From the NCBI GenBank assembly GCA_028751875.1, contig CM054145.1, forward strand, positions 39,523,966 through 39,587,965: a DNA stretch of 64,000 nucleotides, given 5' to 3'. Shown one piece after another: positions 1 through 13,775 of this stretch. Position 1 is the stretch's first letter; the number at the start of each line of letters is the position of its first letter. The stretch comes from Rapana venosa. Taxonomy: Eukaryota; Mollusca; Gastropoda; Neogastropoda; Muricidae. Under the pieces are notes generated by a model that searched no databases, was not told the DNA's origin, and saw only the letters and a list, made by a program, of their open reading frames with translations. The translations under genes were made by a program, and so were the position numbers.

Positions 1-984
1 ACCCTAGCCTACGCATGAGCATGCGCGTAGAAAGGATGGAAATGCTGTGATGAGGGAGGGTCAAGAAAAGGGAAGGGAGTGGGGGTGAAAAGTAAGGGGC
101 GTGCTAAATTTAAACACTGTGCCCCTTCACTGATAAGCTGAATTAGTGAGCGTGTCCCGGATGTACGGTCTGAATGGAAAACAAAACAACTGGTAGCGTA
201 TAACATTCTCACTGAGATGTCTACCGCAAGGCTGAGTTTCTCTACTCAAAATTATAACAAGATGAAGGGTAAAAATAAGCTGACTGGTGTGAATAGTCCC
301 TTTACACTACTGTCCAAACAAGACCCAACAAAAAAAGGATCAAAATATACATTTAACAAGAATAAAGTGCATAGTAAAACTTCTATCAACTACACGATTC
401 ATGTAGAAATCTTCTTTTGCAACTGAAAAAAATCCAAGTTTGTCTTGCTTTTATAACAAAATGTGTGTGTCCAGTGACTTAATAGCCTTATGAGACAATG
501 TCACAAACAAGTGCAGTTACGTTTAACTGAAACAACGAGGATGAAACAGTTCGTACAGCAAAAATAACCAACCAACCAACTAAACCAAAACAACACAAAA
601 CTAACATAAATATTGACACAAAGGATTATAATTGTTTGAAAACAACATATCAATGCAGATAAGAAAAACCAAAATCTCGGATAGCACAGATTATATAGGG
701 CCTTGAAATTGAGGCTTTCTTTCACACACAAAAGGAATAGAGAAAAAATAAATTGTCACAATTTCTTGTTGTTTTCTGAGTTTCCACAACTATGGCATGC
801 CTATATGCAACATATGTGATGATTATACCTTATTTTTTTAATAGTGGTTCTTAGCTTGTAAACAGTGTACAGTTCCAACATCAGTTTCCTCACATAACCT
901 AAACTATAAACTTATGAAACTACCCCCCATCACTGCAAACATGTGGCATGCAAATGCATTCCACTGTGAAGCTAACCTAAACTT

Positions 985-1195
985 TCAAAGCACTGACCCA
1001 CCAGTGCCTTACTTCCCTTCACGTATATATATACATGCTGAAGATAAAGTAACTATGCATGTTAAAGATCCAGTCAACTCATGTCAGCGTTTGGTGGGTT
1101 ACAGAAACACAAAACATACCCAACATGCATCCTGGATTAAAAAATGTTTTGTTAAAAGAGCAGTTCCAAAGTCAGAATGATGTCAGCTGAGGCCA
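985..1195 (+). mobile_element. SINE family A body fragment
   Basis: AGTGCCTTACTTCCCTTCAC and GGTGGGTTACAGAAACACA match the middle of the 36,415 element. The right-copy partner is at about 52,735-52,920. Confidence 0.65.
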
Positions 1196-1321
1196 GCAGG
1201 CAGACCTCCTGCAGAGTTACAAGCACAGGAGAAGACCAGGAATTACACACCCCACCCGCTACAGAAACACAGAGAGGAGAAGAGAGTGTCACTTCCAAAA
1301 TGCCAAGGAGTTAGTTACTGT

Positions 1322-2125
1322 TTTCAATATCTCACCATAATTGCAGAGCTTGCCATTATCCCATCATATTGTAAGCTTTGCCATTATCCCATCATATTTG
1401 CAGGAGCTTGCCATTAACCTATCATATGCAGAGCTTAGCCATTATCTCAATCACCATAATGTGTAAAGCTTGGCCCATTAATCACACCCTATTGCAGAGC
1501 TTGCCATTACTCCGCCATACCTGCAAAGCTTGCCATTATCTCACCATGATTTGGCAGACTACTGGACCATATCTCACATAGAACTGCAGAGCTTGCCATT
1601 ACCATAATATTTCAGTTTGCCTTATCCCACCCTATTTGTAAATGCCTGCCATAAACTCACCATATGTGTAAAGCATGCCATTATCTCACCATGCTGCGGA
1701 CTTGTGCCATTACTTCCACCATACTGGCAGAGCTTGCCATTATCTCACCATGCTGCAACTGCGCAAATAACCCAACATACTGTACAAGCATGCCATTATC
1801 CAACATACTGTAAAAGCTTTGCAATATCCATCCTATTGTAAAGCTAGCCATTAACGTTCCACACTGCAGACCTTGCCGTTATCTCACCATACTGCAGAGC
1901 TTTGCTCCGTTATCCCACCATACTGCAAAGCTTGCATTATCTCACCATACTGCGTAGCATTCCGTATCTCACCAAACTGCGCAGAGCATGCCATATCTCA
2001 CCATACTGCAGAGCTTGCCATTATCCCTCTTACTGCAAGCACGCCATTATCTACACCACACTGCATTAGACGCTCGCCATTATCCCATCATACTGGCAAC
2101 TCGCCATTATCTCACCATATTGCGC
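1322..2125 (-). repeat. Left copy of the exon 8 donor minisatellite
   Basis: The same 28-bp family (plus-strand AGCTTGCCATTATCTCACCA) with more indels than the right copy. It abuts the left-copy exon 8 in the same way. Confidence 0.88.
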
Positions 2126-2639
2126 AAAGCATCCAGGACAAGCGCCTTCTGTTTGCAGGAACTCCAAGTCCCGTCATCATTGCTTCGGACTCCAACAACT
2201 GTATCCCCTTAGTCAACATACAGGGACAATTCAATGAAAAAATTGAATTGAATTGAATTTGTATTGAATAAGACTGGATTGGTTAAAGAGGGTTAAGGAG
2301 ACACTTGTGTGTGTGGTGTTAGTGTAGTGTGTGTGTGATGGTGTGTGTTTTGTGTGTGTGTGAAGTGAGTTGATGTGTGTGTGTGTGAGTGTGAGTTTAC
2401 AAGTTTGTTGTGCTGTGTGTTTATTGTAGACCACATAATGAATGTTGTGCACATGTATGCATACCTTGTCTGCATTTCGAGCCAACACAATTCCGCAAAT
2501 AGATCTGTATCAAACCATCAAAAGAATCGTAAAATAATACTAGCAAAAACTATGAATGTACTGAGAAAAACCGCCCCTCAACTTTTTGTTGTTGCTCAGT
2601 GAGAAGCTGTTGCAGCAGAGCAATCAGAACAAGCATTCT

Positions 2640-3180
2640 GGGAAACAGCGAGGACAGGAACATCACAACTGACCAAGTGAACACACACAACACACAGAAG
2701 ACACACAGACAGACAACGAGACACATACAGACAGACACAGACACACACACCACAGAACACACCCACAAAGGAAAGAAATTAAACAACGAAAGAAACCCCA
2801 ACACACACAGACAGAGACAGAAAGACACACCCACACAACAGACGACAGAAATTAATACAAAGAAAAAAATTCTTATATACCCATCCCCTCCAACACACAC
2901 ACAGACAGAGACACACGAGAAAACACATACACACACACACCCACAAACACACACAATGTACACACCACAGAGGAAGAAATCAATACGAAGAAAAAAATCT
3001 ATAGATAACTCCCCCCCCTTCATACACACACAGACAGAGACAAACACACACGCCACAAACACAAACAGAGAGACACACAAGAAGAAAGAAATTTATTACA
3101 AAAAAAAAATCTTAGATAACCCCCCTCTACCCCACCCCCCCACCTACCCCCTCACACCTACAACAAACCCCCACACACAA
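2640..3180 (+). repeat. Left-copy partner of the intron 7 array
   Basis: The same GAAATTAATAC / CTTAGATAAC / CA-CAGA composition, about five units. The long open frames over it are simple-sequence artefacts. A TG repeat precedes it at 2,300-2,400. Confidence 0.82.
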
Positions 3181-3699
3181 ACATCACTACACCACCCACA
3201 CAATACCTGCGCCAACCACGAAACAAAATGACGTCGATGTGGCCCGGTGACAGGCTGCTGTACAGCAGCGGTGTCCACCTGCACCGCAGAAAGGCATCCT
3301 CGCAGCCCTGGCGGACACGCCCTTGCCTGGCTGCACCTTGCAGCCCCATCAGCTCCGTGACGATCATGCAGGGTAGAGAGGAACTTGGGCAGTAATCCGT
3401 GCCCCTCACATCCACGGAGAATCGTTGGCGAAGGGGCACACCACTGAAAGCAGAGATTTGCCGGTGCCTGTAATGCCCGACTGCCGTTTAGGACAGGTCG
3501 ATAGTGGTGAGGGAAGAAGAAGGATGTATGTGTTGCCTGGCTGAAAAGTCCGGTTTTTCAAGTTTTTATATTTAAGGTGATAGCTGATAAGGTGATGACG
3601 GACCTTAAACAAATTTTTCTCTACTGGAGAGTGTCTTGATTTGTCACGCACGCATTCCAAGCATGTACACACGCACGCAGGCACGCACTACAGATAAGA

Positions 3700-4055
3700 A
3701 TAGGGATTAGAAATTTATTTTAATGAATTTTTTATTGTTAATTCTTTATATCAAGGTTTATGGAATAAAGCACTTATTGCTTTTTTACATCCAAGTCACG
3801 TGCGATGTTGTATGACGATTGTAAATTCAGTCCTCTGTTCGCAACCGCACACAATGGCCTACTCTAATTGAAAAGCGGAACAGGAAATATAAACGTGAGC
3901 GCAAGATGTTTTGCTGCATTTCGCACAGGCGGGACCCTTGGTTTATAGTCTCAATCCTAAGGACTTTTTGGAGAGTGGAGCACTGCCTAGATGTTAACTC
4001 CAGGAGGTATAATAACCCCTTTAACGGGAATTGAACCCGGCAGTCTGAGCGGATA
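3700..4055 (-). mobile_element. SINE family B copy, degraded head
   Basis: Body motifs ACACAATGGCCTACTC and GGTTTATAGTCTCA and the end GGGAATTGAACCCGGCAGTC are present. I see no equivalent at the matching place in the right copy (about 55,540), where only the last bases (GATATTTAGGTATGCCTCT) match. It is therefore an insertion difference between the two copies. Confidence 0.75.
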
Positions 4056-6689
4056 TTTAGGTATGCCTCTGTCCTTTTTTCAAAATGTCGCGTTTTGACA
4101 CGTGATTCATCTGACGCATGTAGAAGCAGTCTAAAATTAATCAACACACGACAAAAAACTGCCAAGACTACACGTAGGATCCAAAAACAACACAATACAA
4201 AACAAATCCAACACAATACAACACAAATACACCACAATCCCAAACTAAAGATCCCTAAACTCCCCACAACTCAAACATGTAACAAGAAATCCCTAAAATC
4301 AACACTGCTGCTATACCTAAATGGTAGGATGGTCAGGAGAGGTGGGGGGGGGGTGGGGGAGAGGGATGAAAGCCACATACGCAAAAATCATACCTATTCC
4401 ACCGGTGAACCACAGAGCTCTAGCCCAGGGAAACCTAAAAAAAAAAAAAAAGATACAAAAAAACAAAGAAAACAAACCAAAAAAAAATCCCCAAACAAAG
4501 CAAAAAATCCAAAAAGAAGACGAGAGGAAATGAAGAGAGAAAACCATCCTCCAGAAACCATACACCCTCTCAAGCGCTACTCGATTTCGTTGCCTTTACA
4601 AGATTCCAGCGCTATAGAAACAATATTCCATACATTATTATTATGATTATATAAGTCCCAGCCCAGGCCATCAGCCCCGCCACACAGCCCCCTCTACCCC
4701 GAAGAGTTTTCAGCCGTTCTGATAGTGCAGCAGCGGCCGTCGTTCTTCAGCAGGACAAGGAACTTCATGATGGCCGCCTCCAGCCACTGTGTGATGGGCC
4801 GTTGCCCTCCACTGTCGGCGTTGGACAGTCGGTTGTGTACCGGTTACAATGGCCATGGGGTCAAACTCTCCCAGCCGCATGCGCGTGTAGAAGAGTGGCG
4901 ACACGCGCGGTCCTCACCATCTCCTCCGTCACTTGCCCTCAAAGCAGGGCAACCACTGTGGACGCGTGTATTTGTTCGAAATAAGGGCGAGACGTTTATT
5001 ATAAAAAAAAAAAAATGTATGTCTTAGGATGTCATGGTTATGATGATGGTGATGATATAATGATAATATTTGATACTATAAAGAATGTAATGGAACTTTA
5101 TATAGCGCTGAATCTACGAGCGTTATAAAAAAAAATATTTATGTCGTTAAGGAATTGTCATGTTATTTGCGATGGTGATGATGATAATAAAATATAAATT
5201 TGATAATGATGTATGGAATTTATATAGTGCTGAATCTTGAAAAACTAACAAATCAACAGTCGCGTTATTAGAAAGCTGTGCGGATCTATATACCCAAAAT
5301 ATTTGCTTTGTGAAGTTTTAGTTAATTCTCTTGTTCATTTTTCCATAGTTTTCCCTCATGAGCAATTTGTGAATCTTATTAACCGTTTTGCAGATTGTTT
5401 CTAGACCATACTTTTGTTGTCCTAGGTTTTGAGATGAGTGTTGTGTTTTTCTTTGTTAGTAATAAGAGTATCTTTGAGTGCAATCTTTTTAAGATGACCT
5501 CTTCTTTTTCTACATCACAACACATATACTCCACAAGGTATTTTACATCATCATATATTATTGCATGCATTATGGCCAAGAAAAGATGCTGATCCATTAA
5601 TTTCACCTATTGTGATTGTGACAACTACTGGTTTTTAAAAACAATAAAATTTAAAAAGCCCACACAAAACACCAGTAAATATCACAAACAGTGAAACAGT
5701 CCACACCCCCTCAAAAAAAAACCCAACCCCAAAAACAAACAAAAACAACGAGCACACACACACACACACAAGAACCCATTTGCATGCAAGCATTCATTAT
5801 GCATAAAATACATATTTTCTCTCTCTCCTTCTAACCACTGCCCCTCACGTTGATATTCACAAACACACACTCCTCTCTCTCTTCCCTTACCTACATATTA
5901 GACCCATACACAATAAGACGTCTCTCTCTTACTCTCCTAATAGGTGTAACACACACACAAACACAAATCACGGCTCATGCCCAGGCACTAAACCCACTCA
6001 CTAAATAATTTAACCTACCCTCAACACACACACACACAACACAACCACCCACACCTCCCCACAGCGTCTAATATCACTAAAGTGAATAAGACGTAAAATT
6101 GAAAGTCAACAACAACAACGACCACACACCCACTACCCAAACCCACCATCCCTCCCCCCCCACAACCACCATCCCTCCCCCCCACAACACCACCCCCCCT
6201 CCCCCAACAACCACCATCCCTCCCCCCACAACCACCACCCCCACTCCCCCCCACAACACAACGCGCAACCACAACGCAAAACACATACTCACGTCATTGA
6301 GAAGTAAAAACGGTTTATGACAGATTGGAAGACAGCTCTAGGATGCAGCCGTCGTTCACACTACAGGCAGCCACCGTGTCCACGCTGTTTTTCAGGTAGT
6401 GGTGCCTCTCGATGATGATCTCGAATGGCCCGCCATGGTCGCTCACAATATAAGCCCCTGGAACCTTCCACCCGTCCTCAAAATGTCTGTCAGCAGCTTC
6501 TTGTAGGCGCAGGAGGTCACGCCTTTTATGCTGAACGCACACTACGCCAACAGAGAGAATCAAACCCATCACTTGTCAACGGCAACACTCAAATCCTGCA
6601 TAATTCTGTCAAGGGCCCAGTGCTAAAATTACCCCCTTCTTTAACCCAAGTCCCGGTCTAGTTTCTGCTGTAACTAGCACCATCAGGGA

Positions 6690-7070
6690 TAAAAATTTTT
6701 TTTTTATTTATTTATACTTTATAACGGGATAATGAATAAAGCACACTGCTGTATTTACATCCAGTCCTCGGTGTATGTCGGTTTGTAAATTTTAGTCATC
6801 TGTTTCCACCAACACACAATGGACTACTCATCCGAATAGCGAACAGATATAACATGTGCGCAAGATAATCTGCATGCGTTTCGCAACTAGCGAGGCCCTC
6901 GGTTATTGATAGTTCTCCACGTCGAAGGACATTGTACGATTCATTACGACATTTTGTCAAACTGGGAAGAAAGGACAAGGCTGGGAAATCGAACCCCTGA
7001 ACCTCACGGTTAACTTGTTGAGCAGGGGTCAACGTCTTAAACTCATCCTGCCCACCTACCTTCCACTGTG
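6690..7070 (-). mobile_element. SINE family B (left-copy partner)
   Basis: Collinear with 58,045-58,410, with extra indels. Confidence 0.78.
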
Positions 7071-7904
7071 ATGGAATGGAAAGCAGCTTGAGAGCAATGG
7101 CCGAAAGAAAGGGAAACTGGCAGCTGTGTTGTCCCTCCCTCTTTTCCGTGTTCCCTTAACTGTGTACCTGCCCGGCCTTCTCTTCTGCGTTGCAACCTCT
7201 GCTAAGGGGTCTTTATTTATTTCATTTTTATTTATTTTATACCACGTTAAATCACGAGATTTTCTCTCGAGAAATTCGGGCCCTCTCTCCGGACTAGCGC
7301 CGCCACAAGAGCAGCCGCACCCTTTTTATTGTTTCGCCTTTTTCTTTGCTCTGCAACTGAAAATTGTGTTTTCCTAATCAGAGTGTGCGTTTTATTTTTC
7401 GGTTTGCGCCCCGCTGGCCTCAAGCCCACACATAGCAACTTCAGATGTGCTCATTTATTTCTGTACAATGTATGCATGATGTGTTGTGGTGTCAGTAGCC
7501 CACTGAATGCTGACATGGAGTATGAGATCTATCGATTACCATACTGCGTGTGTATCAATATGGAAGGGATTTACGGCCTGGTTATTGGCACCAACACAAA
7601 AGAAGCCGAGTAACTTCTCAGATTCACTCAAGAATGTAGATTATGTTTTTAAAAAAACGAATGAATGACTCCCCCCCCCCCTCCCCCCCCCCCACAAAAC
7701 TCTTCTTAACTAAAGTAGGTTTTTTAAGTCAAACAAACAAAAAACCGCACACCTAAAAAAAGTAATACCACTTTCAGATAATTATAATACCATCATTTCA
7801 GATCAACCCATAGTAATATACCAAAAAAGATCTGTGAATAAGAGTTGACCAACCGAAGCACATATTGTTCATTAGTTCCTAAAACAAAAACACAAACAAA
7901 CAAA

Positions 7905-8305
7905 TAATGAAACAGTAATCAAATGGAACCTATAACAAATGAAATGATAAATCAGAACATAGCGATAGATACCTGTTGTAGCTACAAAAAAACCAAATGA
8001 TAAACAATAAAAACCTATTACATGACAAATGTTCAGACACTCAGAACATAGCAACAGATATAGGAAAAGAACTATCAGTATACATACTATATATATATAC
8101 GTTGTCTAGCTACATAATTAAAACAAATAGTAATCAATGGAACACCTATTACATGATAAGTGTTCAGGTGATCATAGACACTAGAAAAGATACCTGTTGT
8201 AGCTACATATAAACACAAATAGTAATCAATGGATAATACCTTTAATGATACAGATTTCTCAGGTGATCAGAACACAGCAATCATACCTACCTGTTGTAGC
8301 TACAC
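7905..8305 (-). repeat. Left copy of the exon 4 donor array
   Basis: TTGTAGCTACA-type blocks near 7,975, 8,105, 8,200 and 8,295, the last belonging to exon 4. Same layout as 59,215-59,590. Confidence 0.8.
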
Positions 8306-9224
8306 AGAAGGCTGTAATGTGCCAGCACTACACACATTCGGAAGCAGGTAAAAATAGTCAAACTCCAAGTCTCGAACAAGACACCTGTACCAAAAAACAA
8401 AAAAAAAATAAAAAGAGAATTTTTTAAAACACATCTGAAAAAAAAGATATGGAGAACAAGCTATAAACTATTTTGATATAAAGTGGACAAGATCACCCCC
8501 TCCCCTTTTCCTTATCCTATGCACTGCGCTTATTTCCAACACCACAATCATCTATGTTGACATGCGGTGTACTGCGTGCGCCACACACCACACACAACAA
8601 ATCATGTAAACACACACACAGACACACTACCCAAAAGAATATATTTCTCACTCACTGCTCCTCCCCACCCCCCCCCCCCCCCCCTCTCTCTCTTTCTGAA
8701 GGCTAGAAGAACCTTTTCCGAATTTTTTTCCCGTCCTTAGGAAGACTGTTTTCCAAGCTAACAAAAACATCAAGATTAAAATTGTTTTATTACTAAAACC
8801 CACAAGACACACACAGAACACACTCAAGTCTCAACACACAACGGTGTTCACAATCAACAACCCTTGGCATCAAATGACATGCCTGGAGGAAGGAGACTGA
8901 TTTCGCCCGGACCAGCATAGACATCAAAATGTTACAACCCGCAGAGGCCCTCACTACACATGCGAATCGTTACCTATGCAGACCATGACATAGTTGGCCG
9001 CATACACACCAGCTCAAAATACGATCTCTCCATACCTCTCCTGTTGTGTGACCACGGTACAAACAAAAAGTCACGACATCATTTCATTCAACCAGTTTTA
9101 GAAGACTATGAACATGAGAACTGGTTGACATATATGAATTAGTATCTCTGTTTAAAAAAATGAAACTGAGTCAGTTTCATGGTTCTTTTCTTCTCATTAC
9201 CCCCACCCAAGTTCCACAACCAGA

Positions 9225-9640
9225 AACCTGAGGTCCAGCCAATGGTGACATTTTGTATGAATAAGCGACCATAATTGTCCACCATTTAAGGTTGCAGCAA
9301 TTTGACTTTTGGGAATGATATCTAAGACACACCATTGAGCAAACATTTTAAAATCACCTTTATTTAGCTATTCCTAACAGCATATACAATTGGCCTACAA
9401 CTTACAAAAACCAGAATGGCCCTTTAATGTGTGTGCAAAATGTTCTACATGCATTCACTACTTGGGACCATAGGTAGCGTCTCAGCTGAAGGATTTTGGA
9501 AAGTGGAGTCGGTAAACGCAAGTTTAACATTAACTTCTAGTGAGGGAAAAAAAATCTACTTGGACAGGTGCTTTGGTGTAGCTGAATTGTCTACCAGGAA
9601 AGCACAATACTCTAACTATTAGGCTTTTCTGGCCCCCTAG
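9225..9640 (-). mobile_element. Diverged family B-like SINE (left-copy partner)
   Basis: Collinear with 60,480-60,890. Confidence 0.68.
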
Positions 9641-12469
9641 TACATGAATTCTCCTTAAAACCAGGATGGGCAAATAACCTTATGCTTATGGTTCACTCAC
9701 TGGATTGTGCTAGCCTGTACTCACTAGCTATGGCCTGTTTCATGTCACAAAACGTGCGCAGCTCATAGCTAGGACACACTGCAGTATTAGTGTGTGTGTT
9801 TTGTGAACATTTGTTCGTTTTATACATGCAAATGTGATTCAATCGAAACTACTCCTGCTGCAAAATCAACCATTCCTTGGTGGTTTTGGTTGCTACTCAC
9901 TTACCACAGTTCACCTACTACACAGCTCAGAACACTGTATTAGAGAATCAATATATTTGGCATTGCAAAGTTGGTTCTTTTGTTTTGTACTTTTTTTTTT
10001 TTTAAGGATGCCAGCATGAAATTCACTAATTAAATAAAGAACACTTTTTTACTGCACAGTGTAAAATCACCATTCCTTCTGTAGGCTTGGCTGTTACTAC
10101 ACAAGTCAGATACTTAAATACATGATCCAATATGATCTAAACATGTAGGTTGAGGTGTTTTGTTTTGTTTTTATAGCATTCACAACTTGTATTTTAAAAC
10201 AAGAACAAAAAGATATGTATACATTTAACACAGAAAACATTCTTCGTAATATCAAAAGTACACAAAATAAACTTTTAATCAAAACATAATAACCTGGTTT
10301 TATTACTTTTATCAATCTGCTGATCATTAAAAAAAAAAAGTCTTATACAATAGCTATTTGTATAAAACTTTAAGCAATTCCAACAGAGTTCAAGTGCTGA
10401 CTTGTGGTCCCACAATGACTTACAGCTGATAAAAATAATACACCTGAAATTAACGGCCACCATCGAGAATAACTCGCATGATGTTGAAGACTGGAGAAAG
10501 CAGCTGAGGACCCAGTGTGTGGTGATGTAGGTTTGTTTTTGACAAATTCATATGTGTTTGGCGCGAGTCTCCACCTCCTGCTGCCTCTGCCTACCACACC
10601 CGGAACAGCAGTTAGGGCTGTAAAAAAATAGTGGGGACGCTCAACCTTGAAAAACAAAACAAAAAACAAAACCTAAAAAATGTGTAACGACTCTGTAAGT
10701 CGACAAACATCGTCACAATAACATTGATTACTAACCAGAAATCCGTCAATTTTATCCAGAAACAAAATCTCTATCATCTGGCATCCCCCCCCCCCCCCCC
10801 CCCCCCCCCCCTGGAAATGACTTTAATCATACTGAAATGAAGAATGAAAAAACTTAGGTAAGGCAATGACAAATTTACAATTGTCGTCAGCTGTGTGTGT
10901 TGCGTGTGTGCATGAGATGTGTGTAATTTGTGTACAACTCAATTTGCATTGTGCACATGCACTTACTGACAGTATGTGTGACATCAGTGTGTGTGTGAGT
11001 TGTGTTTGTGGTGAGGGCCAGGTAATGTATTCAGTATCACCTTATATAATATATATAATAAAATATATTATATATATATATATATCAATCAAAAGTACAG
11101 TAGCATGCTACACACACATACATACACACACCCACAAGAGACACTTTATGCTAACATCAAAAAACACCTGTCCTGGCATTGGCAGGAATTGGCCCCCCTT
11201 TTCTAAATCAAACCAGGCAACACTTAAGTTGGAAGTGCTGCCTTCATGGTGGGCAAATGGGTTCCCACAATGCAAACCCTCAACCAATGGTGACCTGGAC
11301 AATCTAGCCAAGAACAAACAGCAACAATAACAACGACAACGAAAGCAACATGTCACGGTAGTTTGGTGTTCACCTCATTATCCAGCAAATCCCCTGAAAA
11401 CTGAGCAGCCAGCCCAATGGACTGCGGGAACGCTGTATGCCCTTGGCCCGGTAGCGTTATGCATCACCCCTCAAGCACTTACCGTTGGTCCCACTGTAGG
11501 GGGCGAATTCCAAGACGCGGAATGGCAGGGGCAGGACCACCGTAACCCCTGCTCCCCCTCTCCCCATCTGCCCTGATATTTCCTCCAAGCTCAAACGGAC
11601 ACCAAGCGTCTTTGACCCGCTCTGCCCATGTAGCGAACACGTTACGAAACGAAAGAGTCGTTGCGTGACCACGATTTGTTCGTCCCGCGCTAATGAAAAA
11701 CGTGCACAAAGGGAAATCCGCGGTCACGGGATGTCAGGTGCCCATGAATAACATAACATCGACCACCAAGTAGAGACAGTTTTAACAAGCGCGCAAACGC
11801 GCTGTAGCTATTCCTAATCATTTAGTTGTTGTTTCTTTTTCAGGGTCCAAGGTCTACGTCAAGATATCCAGACTTTATTTTGGAACCTGAGCCAAATCAG
11901 CGAAGCTTTTGTGTTTGTCTTTCTGCAACATCCGCTCCCCCAAGGGTAGTGTAGCCCTAGATGCGTGAAGTATGTTATAGGGAAATAAGGCACACGGAAT
12001 AGAAACATCAAATGCAAATTATTTATGTCCCCCTTATCGCACTCCCCTTTGACCACTGTACCAGCCGTTAATTCCGGTGACTTCTTTGAGTAACCAATAA
12101 ACTGAAAAATAAATGAATAAAAAACCATAAAAAATATATATAACAGCAACAACCAAAAAAAGCAACGAAAAAAGATGGGAAAAAGATAATGATTGATAGG
12201 AACTAAGACGTTTAAGTACAAATAGAAAAAACAATAACTGATAACAAAGAAAAGGGTATACTGTATAACTAAACAATGAAAATAATGCGTATATAATTCT
12301 ACCACACACAACACACACACACACACACACACATCAAACGCTAACATGAGAAAAAGAGCGGGGGGGGGGACACTTTGAATATGATAACTATGATAAGGCC
12401 TAGTACAGACAGACAGAGAACAGAGCACGCCAGCTGTGTGGGAGTGTGTGTGTGGTGTGTCTTGTGTGA

Positions 12470-12510
<41 letters not shown>

Positions 12511-12930
12511 TAGAGAGAAGAATAACAATGACAAATCTTTTATACGAAGGAATAAGAAATAAGCCTACATTGTTTATTTACATCCAGAGTCTCCGCCCGT
12601 ATGGATTACATCTTAATAATAAACCCAATAAAACCTACTCTGCGACACAGTAGAAAGAAGGGAAAAAAAAGCTTTTATTAAAAAACAAAAAGAAAACAAA
12701 ACAAAAACCAATAAATAAACGACCCCCCCCCAAAAAAAAAACCCGTCCCCAAAACAAACATACAAACAAAACAAAAAACAACAACAACAAAACCATCCCA
12801 ATAAAAACAAGCACACAAAAAAAAAGGAAAAACAAACAACAAAAAAAGTGACAAAAAGAGAGAACCAAAAAAAGTGCAAACTTAAAAGTCCAAAAACGGA
12901 GAGAGAGGAGAGAGAGAGAGAGAGATATGA
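12470..12930 (+). repeat. GA microsatellites and A/C-rich filler
   Basis: GA runs at 12,477-12,512 and 12,900-12,930 flank an A-rich, C-run-containing stretch. It matches 63,590-63,890, where the GA run is about 63,838-63,885. No gene. Confidence 0.8.
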
Positions 12931-13194
12931 GAGAGGGGGGGGGGAGGGTACAATGACAATGACAACAGTTAATTGTGGTAAGCTTCCATGCCCATTCACA
13001 AGGGGGTATAAAGAAAAGGGAGACTGGGCACTAAACCAATAATTTATATAACTAAGAAGAGAAAAAAAAAGTTCAACAGCCCAAATAATCATCATGATAT
13101 AGATTCCACATCATGGTTCAACTGCTGCAACAAACTCAGGCATTGTAAGCTATTTTAACCCCTTTTTTTCTAGCATAGTGAACAGTGAACAATT

Positions 13195-13384
13195 TGTGTG
13201 GGTGTGTTGTTGTTTTTTGTTTGTTTTTTGTGTTGTTGGTTTGTTTTGGTGTTTGTTGGTTGTTTTGTTGGTTTTGTTGTTTGGGTTTGTGTGGGTTTTT
13301 TTGTTTGGTTTTGGGTGGGGGGGGGGGGGGGGGGGGGGGGGGTGTTTTTTTGGTGTTTTTAGTTTTGTTTTTGGTGTTTTTTTT

Positions 13385-13415
<31 letters not shown>

Positions 13416-13425
13416 TGTTGTTGCT
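13195..13425 (+). repeat. Almost purely G/T tract with long G runs
   Basis: About 230 bases with only G and T on the plus strand apart from one or two bases, including G runs of about 28 (13,317-13,342) and about 21 (13,395-13,415). It could form G-quadruplexes, or it could be low-quality consensus. The flank 13,430-13,775 has no gene that I recognise. Confidence 0.85.
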
Positions 13426-13775
13426 GTTAAAGCTTTATAAGCCATTCAGCAGCCCGTTGCACAAAATCATCGAGACATGACTTTTTGTTGTTGTTGAAAA
13501 TTTCCGTCATATACAAAACCAACTGTGAGGGGGAAAAATTGGACATGGAAACCGCATCAGAGTGAGTGCCCTTTCCCTTCACCTTTGCGCCTGGTGGCAG
13601 CAGTGTGTGTAGCTCTTGTTTTGAATGCTAATTGTGTGTGTTTTTCCGGCCTCCTGAAGACAATATTTTACATCATCGTGTTTGTGTTTACATTCTGGAT
13701 CGAATGGTCAGGACATTTTTCTTTGTGACTATTAACTTTTTGAGATATTTCAATTTGTAATTTTTCATATACTGT

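Larger units (their letters stand above)
2116..11821 (-). pseudogene. Second, frame-broken copy of GH3 exons 8 to 1
   Basis: The same gene as on the right side of the window, same strand, with exon order and intron content preserved. Approximate exons: 1 at 11,394-11,821; 2 at 10,444-10,617; 3 at 8,863-9,040; 4 at 8,291-8,384; 5 at 6,293-6,530; 6 at 4,698-4,955; 7 at 3,207-3,443; 8 at 2,116-2,210. Every exon has small insertions or deletions that shift frame, for example exon 1 begins ATGATTAGGA where the other copy has ATGAAAGGA. Exons 9-12 would lie left of the window. Indels are equally common in introns, which looks more like raw long-read error than decay under relaxed selection. This copy keeps the exon 3 acceptor that the right copy lacks. 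It may be a haplotig or a true duplicate; the sequence alone does not settle this. Confidence 0.8.
1..12930 (+). repeat. Large direct duplication, left copy
   Basis: Collinear with about 51,740-63,890 over its whole length, including exons, SINEs and microsatellites. I judge it by eye at roughly 85-90 percent identical, with scattered one- to few-base indels. It starts at the window edge and similarity ends near 12,930. The stretch 217-990 holds no gene and simply matches 51,960-52,720. Confidence 0.85.

Noticed and set aside
2550..3080. 176-residue Cys/Val-rich open frame
   Set aside because: Reverse reading of the same CA repeats.
2599..3231. 210-residue open frame rich in Thr and His
   Set aside because: It translates CA/CAGA simple repeats of the intron 7 array; no domain and biased composition.
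13178..13480. Gly/Phe/Val-rich open frame that looks like membrane segments
   Set aside because: It is the G/T-only tract read as codons.
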